A stretch of DNA of 64,000 bases from Lentihominibacter hominis (GTDB taxonomy: Bacteria; Bacillota; Clostridia; Peptostreptococcales; Anaerovoracaceae): NCBI RefSeq assembly GCF_014385065.1, contig NZ_JACRTA010000003.1, positions 434,001 through 498,000 on the forward strand, in the 5' to 3' direction. Made by a program: the position numbers and the translations under genes. How positions within the stretch are numbered: position 1 is the stretch's first letter; every line of letters starts with the position of its first letter. A model generated the notes under the pieces. It was not told the DNA's origin. It searched no databases and worked only from the letters and a program-made list of their open reading frames with translations. Shown one piece after another: positions 54,321 through 63,163 of this stretch.

Positions 54321-56288
54321 CTATGCTTCTTCTGCAATCTCAGCTGCTTCTTCAACTTCCTGTGCTGCAGCTTCTTCCTCCGTAGGAGGATCTATCGTCT
54401 CTCTGATGCTTAGGCTGATTCTTTTTCTGTCTTTATCGATTTCGAGAATCTTAGCAGTAACTGTCTGCCCAATTTCAAGTTCATCATTTATGTTTCCGAC
54501 TCTCTTATGAGCTACTTCGGAAATATGTACGAGTCCGTCAAGTCCAGGTTCCAATTCAACAAAAGCGCCGTATTCTTTAATCTGAACAACTTTTCCTTCG
54601 ATAACCTGTCCAATTTGATAATTCTCATCAATCACGCTCCAAGGCTCCGGCTGATTCTGCTTAAGCCCCAGCGAAATCTTTCCTTTTTCTGCATTCATCG
54701 AAAGTACCTTCACATTGATCTTTTCGCCTATGCTGAGAACTTCCTGCGGATGCTTAAGCCTGCCCCATGATATCTCTGAAATATGAAGAAGACCGTCTAT
54801 TCCGCCGATATCTACGAATGCGCCGTAATCGGTAAATCTCATTACGGTACCTTCAACAACATCATCTACATTGAGATTTTCCCAAATTTCCGCAACAAGC
54901 TTATCCTTTTCTTCATTAAGGAACAGTTTATGTGAAAATACAGCTCTGTTTCTTCTCTGATCTACTCTGGAAACCCTTACCTCCATAGTCTGACCAACAA
55001 ATTCTTCTGCATTTTCAACATAATGATCGGAAAGCTGAGAAAGCGGAATGAATCCTGAGACTTCCTTATATTCAGCAATAACTCCTCCGTTTACCGGTCT
55101 AGTTACTTTAACTTCAAGTATTGTTTTATCTTCAAGCGCCTTGACAATTTCATCCCAATTAGCGCTGATTTCCAACTTTTTCTTTGAAAGCAAGATGCCG
55201 CCATCACCATCGTCTGTTTTTATAACTTTCGCTTGGATCTCGTCATCGACTTTAAAAGCGTCTGATAAAGTCTGCCCTTCTTCCAAGCTCACCTCTGAGA
55301 TAGGGAGAATTCCATCCTTTTTGCATCCTAGATTTACAATAACTTCTTTGTCAGTAACTTGGTGAACCTTCCCTGTGACGATCTCGCCACCTCTCGGTAA
55401 TCTCAGGGACTTCTCTATTTCGTCCATAAGATCGTTCATGTTCAATTCATTGTTTTCAAGTGTAACATCACTCATTCTGGCAATAACCTCCTTAATAGTG
55501 CATTCAGGTGTCGAAGCACCTGCCGCTACTCCTATTCTATTACATTTTTGAAGTTCTTTCAACGGTAAATCTTTAATATTTTCAACAAAAAAGGTATTTT
55601 TGCAGAATTTTTTGGAAATTTCACATAATTTTTTAGTATTTGAACTTTTTCTCCCGCCTATGACTATCATAATATCTGATTCTTTTGCCAGCTTTTCACA
55701 TGATTTCTGCCGTTTAGTTGTCGCACTACAAATAGTATTATTGACATGAAACACCTTATTTTTATCTTCCAGTGCTTTTATTACATCAAACAACACCTCT
55801 TCTCTTATAGTCGTCTGAGTTACTACAAAAAGATCATCTTCTTTTATCGCTGCCGCTTCATCGTATGAGCTGATCACAAGAGCAGGCTTCCTACACCATC
55901 CGAATATTCCCATTACTTCCGGATGCTCTTTGTCACCAACTATAACCACCTGCTTATCTGTATCATGAACAAGATTATGTATCTTTGCCACAAATGGACA
56001 TGTCGCATCTACAAGCTGTATTTTTTTTATATCCGCCTCGTCATAAAAATTTTTCCCTTCACCATGGGATCTTATTATAACCTTATCCCCTTCACTGACT
56101 TCATTCAGATTATTGATTATCTTTATCCCTTTTGCTTCAAGATCTTGCGTCACTCTTTCATTATGGATCAAGGATCCCATGGAAAATATATCGCCAATAC
56201 TGTTTCGCGCAGCTTCTTCAGCCTTTTCTATAGCCTGTCTTACACCAAAACAAAATCCGGCATATTCAGCTCTTATTATTTTTCTCAT
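54321..56288 (-). CDS. ispH: IspH fused to ribosomal protein S1
   Basis: A 655-residue bifunctional protein. Residues 1-280 are 4-hydroxy-3-methylbut-2-enyl diphosphate reductase with cluster cysteines in AGFCFGVRQAI (C13), DATCPFV near 96 and NTICSATTKRQ near 190, plus the AGASTPECTI motif. Residues about 300-630 form four S1 RNA-binding domains, the later ones ending LHISEI-like, followed by an acidic alanine/glutamate tail. The first part makes IPP/DMAPP; the second binds mRNA at the ribosome. This fusion is known in Clostridia. GGAG precedes the ATG, which lies inside the end of rarA. Confidence 0.96.
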   Translation of the reverse strand: MRKIIRAEYAGFCFGVRQAIEKAEEAARNSIGDIFSMGSLIHNERVTQDLEAKGIKIINNLNEVSEGDKVIIRSHGEGKNFYDEADIKKIQLVDATCPFVAKIHNLVHDTDKQVVIVGDKEHPEVMGIFGWCRKPALVISSYDEAAAIKEDDLFVVTQTTIREEVLFDVIKALEDKNKVFHVNNTICSATTKRQKSCEKLAKESDIMIVIGGRKSSNTKKLCEISKKFCKNTFFVENIKDLPLKELQKCNRIGVAAGASTPECTIKEVIARMSDVTLENNELNMNDLMDEIEKSLRLPRGGEIVTGKVHQVTDKEVIVNLGCKKDGILPISEVSLEEGQTLSDAFKVDDEIQAKVIKTDDGDGGILLSKKKLEISANWDEIVKALEDKTILEVKVTRPVNGGVIAEYKEVSGFIPLSQLSDHYVENAEEFVGQTMEVRVSRVDQRRNRAVFSHKLFLNEEKDKLVAEIWENLNVDDVVEGTVMRFTDYGAFVDIGGIDGLLHISEISWGRLKHPQEVLSIGEKINVKVLSMNAEKGKISLGLKQNQPEPWSVIDENYQIGQVIEGKVVQIKEYGAFVELEPGLDGLVHISEVAHKRVGNINDELEIGQTVTAKILEIDKDRKRISLSIRETIDPPTEEEAAAQEVEEAAEIAEEA

Positions 56289-57558
56289 CTATATTCTCCA
56301 ATTCTTCCAGATATCGTTTAAATGATCCTTCACTTCCGTTTTCCGTAGGGAAATAGTATTTAACTCGTTCCTCATATAAATTATTCGGTAAATACTGCTG
56401 CGTCACATAACCTCCATATGAATGAGGATATTTATAATCAAGTCCTCTTCCTAAACTGTTAGCTCCTTTATAATGGGAATCTTTAAGATGATCAGGAACA
56501 TCATCTATCTTTCTGCTGTGCAAATCAGACAAAGCTTTATTTAGTGCCTCATTCGAAGCGTTGGATTTAGGGCACGAGGCCATTAATACTACGGCCTGAG
56601 CAAGATTGATCCTTGCCTCCGGCAATCCCACCATCTGCGCTGCCTGAACGCATGAAGTAACTATAGTAACAGCATTCGGATAAGCCATACCTATATCTTC
56701 GCTTGCCATTACCATAAGCCTTCGCCCTATCATAACTATATCCGCTCCGCCCTCAAGAAGTCTCGCCAGATAATGAACTGCTGCATGAGGATCACTTCCC
56801 CTTACAGATTTCTGAAGTGCCGAGAGCAGGTTATATTTATCTTCTTCTTTATCATAAAACGTAGTCTGCTTCTGCATAGCTTCTCCTACGATCTTCCTGT
56901 CTATAACTTTTCCCTCGCTTAGATTATCCACAATAAACCCCAGAGTATCCAAAGCTACTCTGCAGTCTCCATTACTCATATCTGCCAGTATACGAAGTGC
57001 ATCGTCATCATATTTTATGTCAAGTCCACCAAAGCCTTTTTCCTTATCTTTAAGGGTTCTTTCCAATATAGATAAAATTTCATTCGTCTCGAGCCTTCTG
57101 AATTCATATATATTTCTTACACGGCTTATCACAGCATTATTTACAGAAAAATATGGATTCTCGGTTGTACTTCCGATAAACTTTATAACACCGTCTTCAA
57201 GAGCTTTAAGTAATGAATCCTGCTGTAATTTGTTCCATCTGTGTACTTCATCTACATAAAGACATGTAGTTTCCTGCTGAAGACCATAAAATCTTGTAGA
57301 TGCATTATCCAAAATAACCTTTAACTCCTTAGTCCCTGTAGTAGAGGCGTTTATCTCGACAAAACTGCTGTCTATTTCTTTTGCTATAAGTCTCGCCAAT
57401 GTGGTTTTTCCTGTACCCGAAGGTCCGAAAAAAATGGCGGAATCAAAGGTTCTGTTTTTTATAGAATTATAAAACAGCGATCCCTCAAACATAAAATGAG
57501 TTTGTCCAACAAACTCTCCAAGCTTTGAAGGCCTCATTCTGGTAGATAATGGTATCAT
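56266..57558 (-). CDS. rarA: Replication-associated recombination protein RarA (MgsA)
   Basis: A 430-residue AAA+ protein related to clamp loaders: MRPSKLGEFVGQTHF start, Walker A GPSGTGKTTLARLIA near 45, Walker B CLYVDEVHRWNKLQQDSLL near 98, FIGSTTENPYFSVNNAVISR near 128 and the C-terminal DPHAAVHYLARLLEGG near 255. RarA acts at stalled replication forks. GGAATAAGA precedes the ATG. It overlaps the next gene, ispH-rpsA, by 23 bases. Confidence 0.95.
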   Translation of the reverse strand: MIPLSTRMRPSKLGEFVGQTHFMFEGSLFYNSIKNRTFDSAIFFGPSGTGKTTLARLIAKEIDSSFVEINASTTGTKELKVILDNASTRFYGLQQETTCLYVDEVHRWNKLQQDSLLKALEDGVIKFIGSTTENPYFSVNNAVISRVRNIYEFRRLETNEILSILERTLKDKEKGFGGLDIKYDDDALRILADMSNGDCRVALDTLGFIVDNLSEGKVIDRKIVGEAMQKQTTFYDKEEDKYNLLSALQKSVRGSDPHAAVHYLARLLEGGADIVMIGRRLMVMASEDIGMAYPNAVTIVTSCVQAAQMVGLPEARINLAQAVVLMASCPKSNASNEALNKALSDLHSRKIDDVPDHLKDSHYKGANSLGRGLDYKYPHSYGGYVTQQYLPNNLYEERVKYYFPTENGSEGSFKRYLEELENIDEKNNKS

Positions 57559-57598
57559 TCTTATTCCTTTTCCTGATGTTTTTTATTCTAAAGACGGT

Positions 57599-58090
57599 TT
57601 ATTTATATATCGTTGTCACAAAAGCTTTGTCGACACCTGATGATTTAAGAGCTTCCTTCGCCTTATCCTTACTGTCAAATATCTCTCCTGTGATTTTATA
57701 CATCTTGTTCTGTTCAATAACCTGCAGACCGGAAATACCTAACGAAGACATGGCACTTTCTGCAGCAGCTTTGCTGGAATAACAGCCAAATTGTACTGCA
57801 TATCCGGCTACCTGAGTTTCCTGAACCTTTATATCATCTTCTACTACACTCGATCCGTTGCTGCTTTTGTCGGTATTTTTGGTCCCGTCCGTTTTCTCCT
57901 CATCTGTTTTTTTCTCATTTTCTGCAGTAAGCTGTGGAACATAATTGACTACCGGATCAACAACATATTTTGCTGTAGCGTATCCACATCCGACAGATAG
58001 GCAGAGAATAAGTATGACCGGTATAAAGTTGGGCTTAACACTCCTTCTCTGTGAGCTCCTGTAACTTCTTGGACGCCTTTTTTTTCGCAT
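57599..58090 (-). CDS. SPOR domain membrane protein
   Basis: A 163-residue protein with a basic cytoplasmic start (RKKRRPRSYRSSQRR), a single membrane segment (about 21-42), an acidic, Lys/Asp/Glu-rich external linker (about 55-90) and a C-terminal SPOR domain (about 93-163) with YAVQFGCYSSKAAAESAM. SPOR domains bind denuded peptidoglycan, often at division sites. It lies 40 bases upstream of rarA on the same strand. In sporulating Firmicutes, SPOR proteins may also act in spore engulfment or cortex turnover; no specific role is visible here. Confidence 0.88.
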   Translation of the reverse strand: MRKKRRPRSYRSSQRRSVKPNFIPVILILCLSVGCGYATAKYVVDPVVNYVPQLTAENEKKTDEEKTDGTKNTDKSSNGSSVVEDDIKVQETQVAGYAVQFGCYSSKAAAESAMSSLGISGLQVIEQNKMYKITGEIFDSKDKAKEALKSSGVDKAFVTTIYK

Positions 58091-58133
58091 TCCTTTTCCC
58101 TCTCTTCCTATAGTATATTAAATACTATTAAAA

Positions 58134-58147
58134 AAGCGAGAGCTTTA
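58134..58147 (-). terminator. Possible terminator behind the tad cluster
   Basis: AAAGC-GAGA-GCTTT, a short hairpin followed on the minus strand by TTTT. The stem is only five bases, so support is weak. Confidence 0.4.
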
Positions 58148-58257
58148 TTCCAATATAAGACAAGATGTTAAATAAATATATCCTACATTATACTACAACT
58201 TTTTTCAAATGCCAAAGCTTCAAAACATCATATAATAAAATTATATATCTTTCAGTT

Positions 58258-58803
58258 TTAAGACTTTCCGGCATTCTCCTCAGTATATACCTGCCTTTTC
58301 AAAACCCCCACCTTGTTTATCATCTCCCGCAAATAATAATTATGGAAATAAATATACTTAGCTGCTTCTACAAGATAATTCTCTTTATCATCGCGAATTT
58401 CTGATTTTAACTGTCCTATAAATTTAACCAAATTTTTTTTCAGATTCATCTCTTCCTTTAAAAGAGGTACATAAGCTATTTTGACCTGTCCCGTATCTTT
58501 ATTGTAAAAAACAGTTTCATTTGTAATCTTTACTTTTGACGGATCAATAAAATACTCAACTGATCTTTTTAAAATTAACAGAACATTTTCCAAAATATAT
58601 AACGCATCTTCAGTACGTTCGATACGATAACTGTTTAGAGGTGCAAATCCGCTGCAGTTATAACTTCCGTATTCTCCACTGCCTTCTCTTATAAAACCCA
58701 TAGGTATAAAAATACTGCACTCTCCGGAAGTAAGCATTATCTTTTCAAAATCTTTCATAGAATTTTCTTCAAGCCTTATTCTGAATTCCTTGTTTTCCCA
58801 CAT
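58258..58803 (-). CDS. DUF6382-like protein
   Basis: A protein of about 181 residues without signal peptide or membrane segment. It resembles the DUF6382 N-terminal domain found before FHA domains in Clostridia (VMWENKEF start, FIPMGFIREG near 36, the DPSKVKI and IAYVPLL strands), but no FHA domain follows. It lies 14 bases behind the Cys-rich TadE-like gene and is probably the last gene of the tad operon. The ATG at 58803, with AAAGGAG eight bases upstream, is preferred to the ATG at 58830, which overlaps the preceding gene. Function unknown. Confidence 0.7.
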   Translation of the reverse strand: MWENKEFRIRLEENSMKDFEKIMLTSGECSIFIPMGFIREGSGEYGSYNCSGFAPLNSYRIERTEDALYILENVLLILKRSVEYFIDPSKVKITNETVFYNKDTGQVKIAYVPLLKEEMNLKKNLVKFIGQLKSEIRDDKENYLVEAAKYIYFHNYYLREMINKVGVLKRQVYTEENAGKS

Positions 58804-58817
58804 AACCTCTTCTCCTT

Positions 58818-59588
58818 TTATCCACCGCATTTGCTACATTTTCTATAACCTTTTTTCTCCGCTTCGGTTTTATCAATTTTTACACATCTTCTTTTTATAG
58901 ATCTGCATACTCCCCTATGATATGAAGTGCCGTCACTTTTGAAACAAAACACCATGCTTCCTGAATTGAGATCCCCAGATTTACAGATTCCACATGGGTC
59001 ATATTTATTTTTGACACTGCTTGTGAGTATCACAGGACTTACAGAAGCTTTTATATATGTACAGTTTTCCTTATGAAACTTTTTGCCTGACTGGGGAAAT
59101 ATCCATACAGGCTGTTGCGCCTGACTGTTTTCAAGTCCTGAAGCACCAAGAGGACTTCCGTCGGTTTTTCTTCCGACAAACCCTCTGAACTTCACTTTGA
59201 TTGTCATGGTAAACTCTTTCTTGAAAATCAGCGGAAATTCAACGTATTCTGATGCTTTCATCTCATATGAAATCAAACTGTCATTATGAAAATCCGAATG
59301 CATAATTCTTATATTATCCACTTCTATTGTATCCAGTTCTTTATTATCTTCTGTTACACGATTCTTTATTTTCTCCTCAATCATCATCGTTTCTACAGGA
59401 CTATATGACTTAGAAGCTATCACCGAACTCTCATCTATGGCTCCGTGTATACAGTTTTCCCAAAGCCCCTCAATTTTAATGAAATAACCAAGAGACAATA
59501 TTGCTAATATTACAAAAGGAAGAAAAACAGCAGCTTCCAATGTATAAAATCCCTTAATACTTCTTCTCATATCCGTAATATGTACCAT
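58818..59588 (-). CDS. TadE-like protein with tandem Cys/His modules
   Basis: A 256-residue protein. The N-terminus is a TadE-type class III signal/anchor (RRSIKGFYTLEAAVFLPFVIL, split at the G-F bond), the mark of minor pilins processed by TadV-type peptidases. The middle (about 60-145) is beta-rich and external. The C-terminus carries two similar metal-site-like modules: H172/C176...C199/C202 and H224/C228...C251/C254. These look like zinc-binding H-x3-C and C-x2-C pairs; the spacing resembles the repeat found in some Ada-like and nuclease-linked zinc domains. It overlaps the DUF5702 gene by 35 bases. Role in pilus assembly inferred from location. Confidence 0.82.
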   Translation of the reverse strand: MVHITDMRRSIKGFYTLEAAVFLPFVILAILSLGYFIKIEGLWENCIHGAIDESSVIASKSYSPVETMMIEEKIKNRVTEDNKELDTIEVDNIRIMHSDFHNDSLISYEMKASEYVEFPLIFKKEFTMTIKVKFRGFVGRKTDGSPLGASGLENSQAQQPVWIFPQSGKKFHKENCTYIKASVSPVILTSSVKNKYDPCGICKSGDLNSGSMVFCFKSDGTSYHRGVCRSIKRRCVKIDKTEAEKKGYRKCSKCGG

Positions 59589-60765
59589 TAACCTCTGCCT
59601 CTATCGTTATTCCCACTGAATGTTCATTTATTAAAAAATCTCCATCATATATCATTCTTGTATTGATCTGTATAAGATCAAGTATCCTGCTTATTTTTAC
59701 ATTCTCGTCTTTAAAAAACAACAATATCTGAAGATACTGATTATAGTCATAACCCTTATTGGCATCTGGCTTTATAGTTCCCCCTGTCAATCCTTCTACA
59801 GCATTATCCAGATTTATGGCCCATATAGTCTTATCTTTATTCACAGGGACTTTATATCCTTGCCAAAGCAATTCTACATCATTATCAGATTCAGCATATG
59901 CCCATGTCGCTGCAAGAGCTGCCTGTGTAGCCGGTGCTGCTGCCCCCGGAGTCATCACTTCAGCCAAAGCAAAAGTTTCTGCTCTTTTTTCCGGATCGCT
60001 GTATATATGGGCCAAATTCAAAGGAAACCGCATTGCTTTTAAAGCCATATCAACACATTTCTCATTTTTTCCATCGGAAAGTTCTCCTCCTAATATATAT
60101 TCCGCTTCATTTCGGAAAAAATGCTGATGGCTTATAGTTTTATTTTTATTATTAAAATGTTTAAGAATATACTGATTTATCATATATGTATCTGTCCCTT
60201 TTTTAAAAACATTCTTTATTTCTTTTATATTATCTGCTGCCGACTCCGCTGTTGAAGTCAAACTTTTATCGGGAATTGCCGCAGAAGGAAGCGACACAGC
60301 AGTAGGACCATGTTTCAAAATTCTGTTTTCTGATATTTCATCACTTCTTTCCTTTTCTGTATCGCTCCTTCGTACATCGGACCTGCCTTCAGCACTCGCC
60401 AACTCCATATATTCCAAAATCTGATCTTTTATCAGATCAATATTGGCCGCAGAAAATCTGCTTCCCGAAACATTTATACTCTCAACTTTCACAGCTCTCA
60501 TATCATTTATCGAATATTTTACATATTCCATCAGTTTTTCTTCCATTTGTCTGTCATTTCCCTTAAGGAAAAATAAGCCATACTCGTCCTGAATATGATA
60601 ATTATATTCAGACATAACTGAATCGCCTGCCAAGCTCATTATTCCATCTGTACGGCTTTTCACACATTCTTCTCTGATTCCATATATGAGGGATAATGTT
60701 ATAGATATCAGAGCAGCCAATATCACCATAAGGAATACCGCACTGCTTCCCCTTTTACTATTCAT
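59554..60765 (-). CDS. DUF5702 (TadG-like) pilus-associated protein
   Basis: A 403-residue protein with an N-terminal membrane anchor (KRGSSAVFLMVILAALISITLSLIYG, split over residues 4-30), then a long external region with EYNYHIQDEYGLFFLKGN near 53, a DUF5702 mark. The anchor begins like a pseudopilin but has no clear Glu at the +5 position. In clostridial tad clusters such proteins take the place of TadG and are thought to be exported pilus-associated proteins. It overlaps the upstream TadE-like gene by eight bases. Confidence 0.82.
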   Translation of the reverse strand: MNSKRGSSAVFLMVILAALISITLSLIYGIREECVKSRTDGIMSLAGDSVMSEYNYHIQDEYGLFFLKGNDRQMEEKLMEYVKYSINDMRAVKVESINVSGSRFSAANIDLIKDQILEYMELASAEGRSDVRRSDTEKERSDEISENRILKHGPTAVSLPSAAIPDKSLTSTAESAADNIKEIKNVFKKGTDTYMINQYILKHFNNKNKTISHQHFFRNEAEYILGGELSDGKNEKCVDMALKAMRFPLNLAHIYSDPEKRAETFALAEVMTPGAAAPATQAALAATWAYAESDNDVELLWQGYKVPVNKDKTIWAINLDNAVEGLTGGTIKPDANKGYDYNQYLQILLFFKDENVKISRILDLIQINTRMIYDGDFLINEHSVGITIEAEVNGTYYGYEKKY

Positions 60766-61165
60766 TCCTCATATCCTCCATAAGTCTGTGATATCTCACA
60801 TAGGCAGGCCCGTCAGTGCCTGTGCATTTTCCCGTGACAAGAAACACGCCTTTCTTTTCCAGAATTCCTTTGTATTTCATTATAAGATATTTTTTCCCAT
60901 TCACCTCGCATCCTGTGAGCTTCTTATCCGTATATATTTCTATTTCATCATTAAAATCATTTTCATCCTCTCCAAAATATACAGTTCTGCCTGTGGCTGC
61001 TCCGGCTTCACTCCTTATAGCTATATGAAGCCTGCATTGATCTGTAATCTGACTGTAAAAAAACATAATTATTAAAACCACAGTTATGACAGCAAATATA
61101 ATCATCGGAAGCACTATTGATGCCTCCATTATATAACTTCCCCTCTTACTGTTTTCTATTTTCAA
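60758..61165 (-). CDS. TadE-like minor pilin
   Basis: A 135-residue protein with a TadE-type N-terminus: short basic stretch ENSKRG, then SYIMEASIVLPMIIFAVITVVLIIMFFY, with the conserved Glu inside the hydrophobic helix. The external part is small and has two cysteines (near 85 and 114). The start codon is TTG at 61165, overlapping the stop of the flp-like gene (ATTGA); no better start keeps the signal peptide intact. Minor pilins of this type help assemble Flp pili. Confidence 0.82.
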   Translation of the reverse strand: MKIENSKRGSYIMEASIVLPMIIFAVITVVLIIMFFYSQITDQCRLHIAIRSEAGAATGRTVYFGEDENDFNDEIEIYTDKKLTGCEVNGKKYLIMKYKGILEKKGVFLVTGKCTGTDGPAYVRYHRLMEDMRNE

Positions 61166-61320
61166 TTAAAATCACTTAATCCCTCAAATGTCTTATTTAC
61201 AAAATCAGTTATTTCTGTTTTGAATATAAGTCCGAGTGCTACTGCCAATGCAACCAGGATGGCTACCTGCACAAGTTCCATTCCTTTTTTGCTTTTAAAT
61301 TTTATAATACTGAATTTCAC
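61162..61320 (-). CDS. Flp1-like type IVb pilin (short, GTG start)
   Basis: A 52-residue open frame. GGAGGAAAAATC precedes a GTG start. The product begins with a basic stretch (KFSIIKFKSKKG) and continues as one hydrophobic helix, MELVQVAILVALAVALGLIF, ending KTEITDFVNKTFEGLSDFN. This matches the Flp1-like putative pilin of Firmicutes tad loci: a processing Gly before the helix, an early Glu and a short tail. It lies between tadC and the tadE-like gene, where such pilins belong, and its stop overlaps the next start. It would be the main pilus subunit. Confidence 0.82.
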   Translation of the reverse strand: MKFSIIKFKSKKGMELVQVAILVALAVALGLIFKTEITDFVNKTFEGLSDFN

Positions 61321-61374
61321 GATTTTTCCTCCATTCTCAGTTCTGTTTTTGTATCTTTTCCCGTCTCAAAATAA

Positions 61375-62394
61375 TCAAAGTTCCAGTAAAGCAGGCGCAA
61401 TTGTTATAACTATCAGTACCATCAGAAATATCATAAGGGGTAAAGTAAGCTTCGTTTCCGCAAGACGACCTCTTTCTTCGCAGGCTTTCTTACGGCTCAA
61501 CCATAACAACTCACTCTCTGCATGAAGTTTATCAGTAAGCTGCACCCCTTTTCTGACATTATCATTTATTATATTGGATACTCTCATGAGCTCCCTTACC
61601 CCACACTCCTTAGCCATCGTTTTTAATTCACTGTGCATCGAACCATTGGCAGTTTTACACGACGTATATATCTCCCTAAGCCTTCTGTAAAAATAATCTC
61701 CTTCATTTTCCGAGTCAAAACTTTCCTCTATTGATTTCTCAAAAGCACTTGTGAGAACAAGCCCTGCGTTAAGCAACAGAACAAGTCTGTTTACGAATTC
61801 AGGAAGCTGCCTTATAACTGATTCACCATCCTTCTTTTTCTGCTTCTCTATCATAGCAAATCTGTTTTTATAGATAAAAAAGGCAATCATAATTATAAGA
61901 ATTGTTATCGGAACAGCATTAGACGACATGTTATCTTGAATTTCCCATGAAATTCTCTGCCCTGTATCGAGGGTATCCGGAAGTTTTACCTTACTTTCTG
62001 TTCTGTCACTGTTCAAATGCAAAACTGTATTTCTAAGCCCGGATTCGATTTGTTCACGTTCAGTGCTCTCAAAGCTTTCATCATGTTCTTTTTTCTCCGC
62101 TTTGCTTTTATCGTCGTAAGATTTTATAGTGACACCCATCTTTTTTTCCAATGTATCTTTTTTTCCAACTACTTTCACCTTGAACATCAGCTGTTTTGAA
62201 TTCTGCCCCTCCATGGGGCGTGTAACATATAACTGTCCGCCCGATTCCATCACTTGTATATCTTTTTCGGAAAATGATATAATCAAATCTATAATCAGCA
62301 GGATGATTCCTGCAATCACTACTGCTGTAATCTGCTTTCTTGCATTTTCAGCGGCTGCCTCTTTAGTAATCCCACTGCCTTTATTACTCCCCAT
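61375..62394 (-). CDS. TadC-like pilus assembly membrane protein with inserted domain
   Basis: A 339-residue type II/IV secretion F-domain protein. A membrane segment at 22-41 is followed by about 118 polar, charged residues (42-159), another segment at 160-176, then the T2SSF helical domain (about 190-310, with LPEFVNRLVLLLNAGLVLTSAFEKSIEESF near 200 in segments) and a final membrane segment (about 318-338). TadC and TadB form the inner-membrane platform on which TadA works. Ordinary TadC proteins lack the long insertion between the first two segments, which would be external. It lies 13 bases behind tadB. Confidence 0.85.
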   Translation of the reverse strand: MGSNKGSGITKEAAAENARKQITAVVIAGIILLIIDLIISFSEKDIQVMESGGQLYVTRPMEGQNSKQLMFKVKVVGKKDTLEKKMGVTIKSYDDKSKAEKKEHDESFESTEREQIESGLRNTVLHLNSDRTESKVKLPDTLDTGQRISWEIQDNMSSNAVPITILIIMIAFFIYKNRFAMIEKQKKKDGESVIRQLPEFVNRLVLLLNAGLVLTSAFEKSIEESFDSENEGDYFYRRLREIYTSCKTANGSMHSELKTMAKECGVRELMRVSNIINDNVRKGVQLTDKLHAESELLWLSRKKACEERGRLAETKLTLPLMIFLMVLIVITIAPALLEL

Positions 62395-62407
62395 AATTGT
62401 TGCCCTC

Positions 62408-63154
62408 TCAAACCCGTATTTCTGAAATTTTCTCCATCAGACATATTCCATAAAATGTAGCTGCCAATGCTGCCGTCATCAATATTCTTCCTGTTAATGT
62501 GATATACAAGGGTTCAATATACGAATAGGAAAAAATATTCAACATCAGCAACATCAGCAGCGGCATTACAGATATTATCCTGCCCTCGACTTTCTTCTGA
62601 GAAGTTATGGTTTTTATCTCCCTGTCTATGTTCATCTTATCTGTCAATATCTCCGTCGTATGTCCTATTATCTTTTCTAAATTCCCTCCCATATTCCTGC
62701 AGATGATATATACCTGCACGAAATTATTTATATCTTCGCTTCTGCTCCTTGAAGCGAAATCTTTCAGTAATGCTTTATCGCTCTCTTTGTTTTCTGTCAT
62801 ACTTATTTTCATACGCCTCAGTTCCTTCATAATTGGCTCATCCTTTTCATACATAGATGAAAGATCTTCTTCCGCTTCTATCAAAGCGTCTTCCATCTGA
62901 CGGCCGGCTGCCACAGAGGCGGATAATGAATACAGCATGTCCTTAAACTGTATATTCAACACAGCTAATCTCCTGGCTGCCATACGTTTTCTGAAATATG
63001 GAACAGCCTTATGTACCAATACCCCCGATACAAGAGACAATATCATGCTGTGGTAAAAAAGATAAACGACAACAAATATGCATACATACCCTACCAAATA
63101 AAAAAGTAACCTTTCTTTAACCGACAATTCATATACAGAGTAATCACGTACCAT
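62408..63154 (-). CDS. tadB: TadB-like pilus assembly membrane protein
   Basis: A 248-residue T2SSF-domain protein. Two membrane segments (about 14-48) are followed by a cytoplasmic helical domain with FKDMLYSLSASVAAGRQMEDAL near 70 and RNMGGNLEKIIGHTTEIL near 152, and two membrane segments at the end. It pairs with TadC as the platform of the Flp pilus machine. It is nine bases behind the tadA stop. Slightly short because the N-terminal soluble part of some TadB proteins is missing. Confidence 0.87.
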   Translation of the reverse strand: MVRDYSVYELSVKERLLFYLVGYVCIFVVVYLFYHSMILSLVSGVLVHKAVPYFRKRMAARRLAVLNIQFKDMLYSLSASVAAGRQMEDALIEAEEDLSSMYEKDEPIMKELRRMKISMTENKESDKALLKDFASRSRSEDINNFVQVYIICRNMGGNLEKIIGHTTEILTDKMNIDREIKTITSQKKVEGRIISVMPLLMLLMLNIFSYSYIEPLYITLTGRILMTAALAATFYGICLMEKISEIRV

Positions 63155-63163
63155 GCCATCCCC

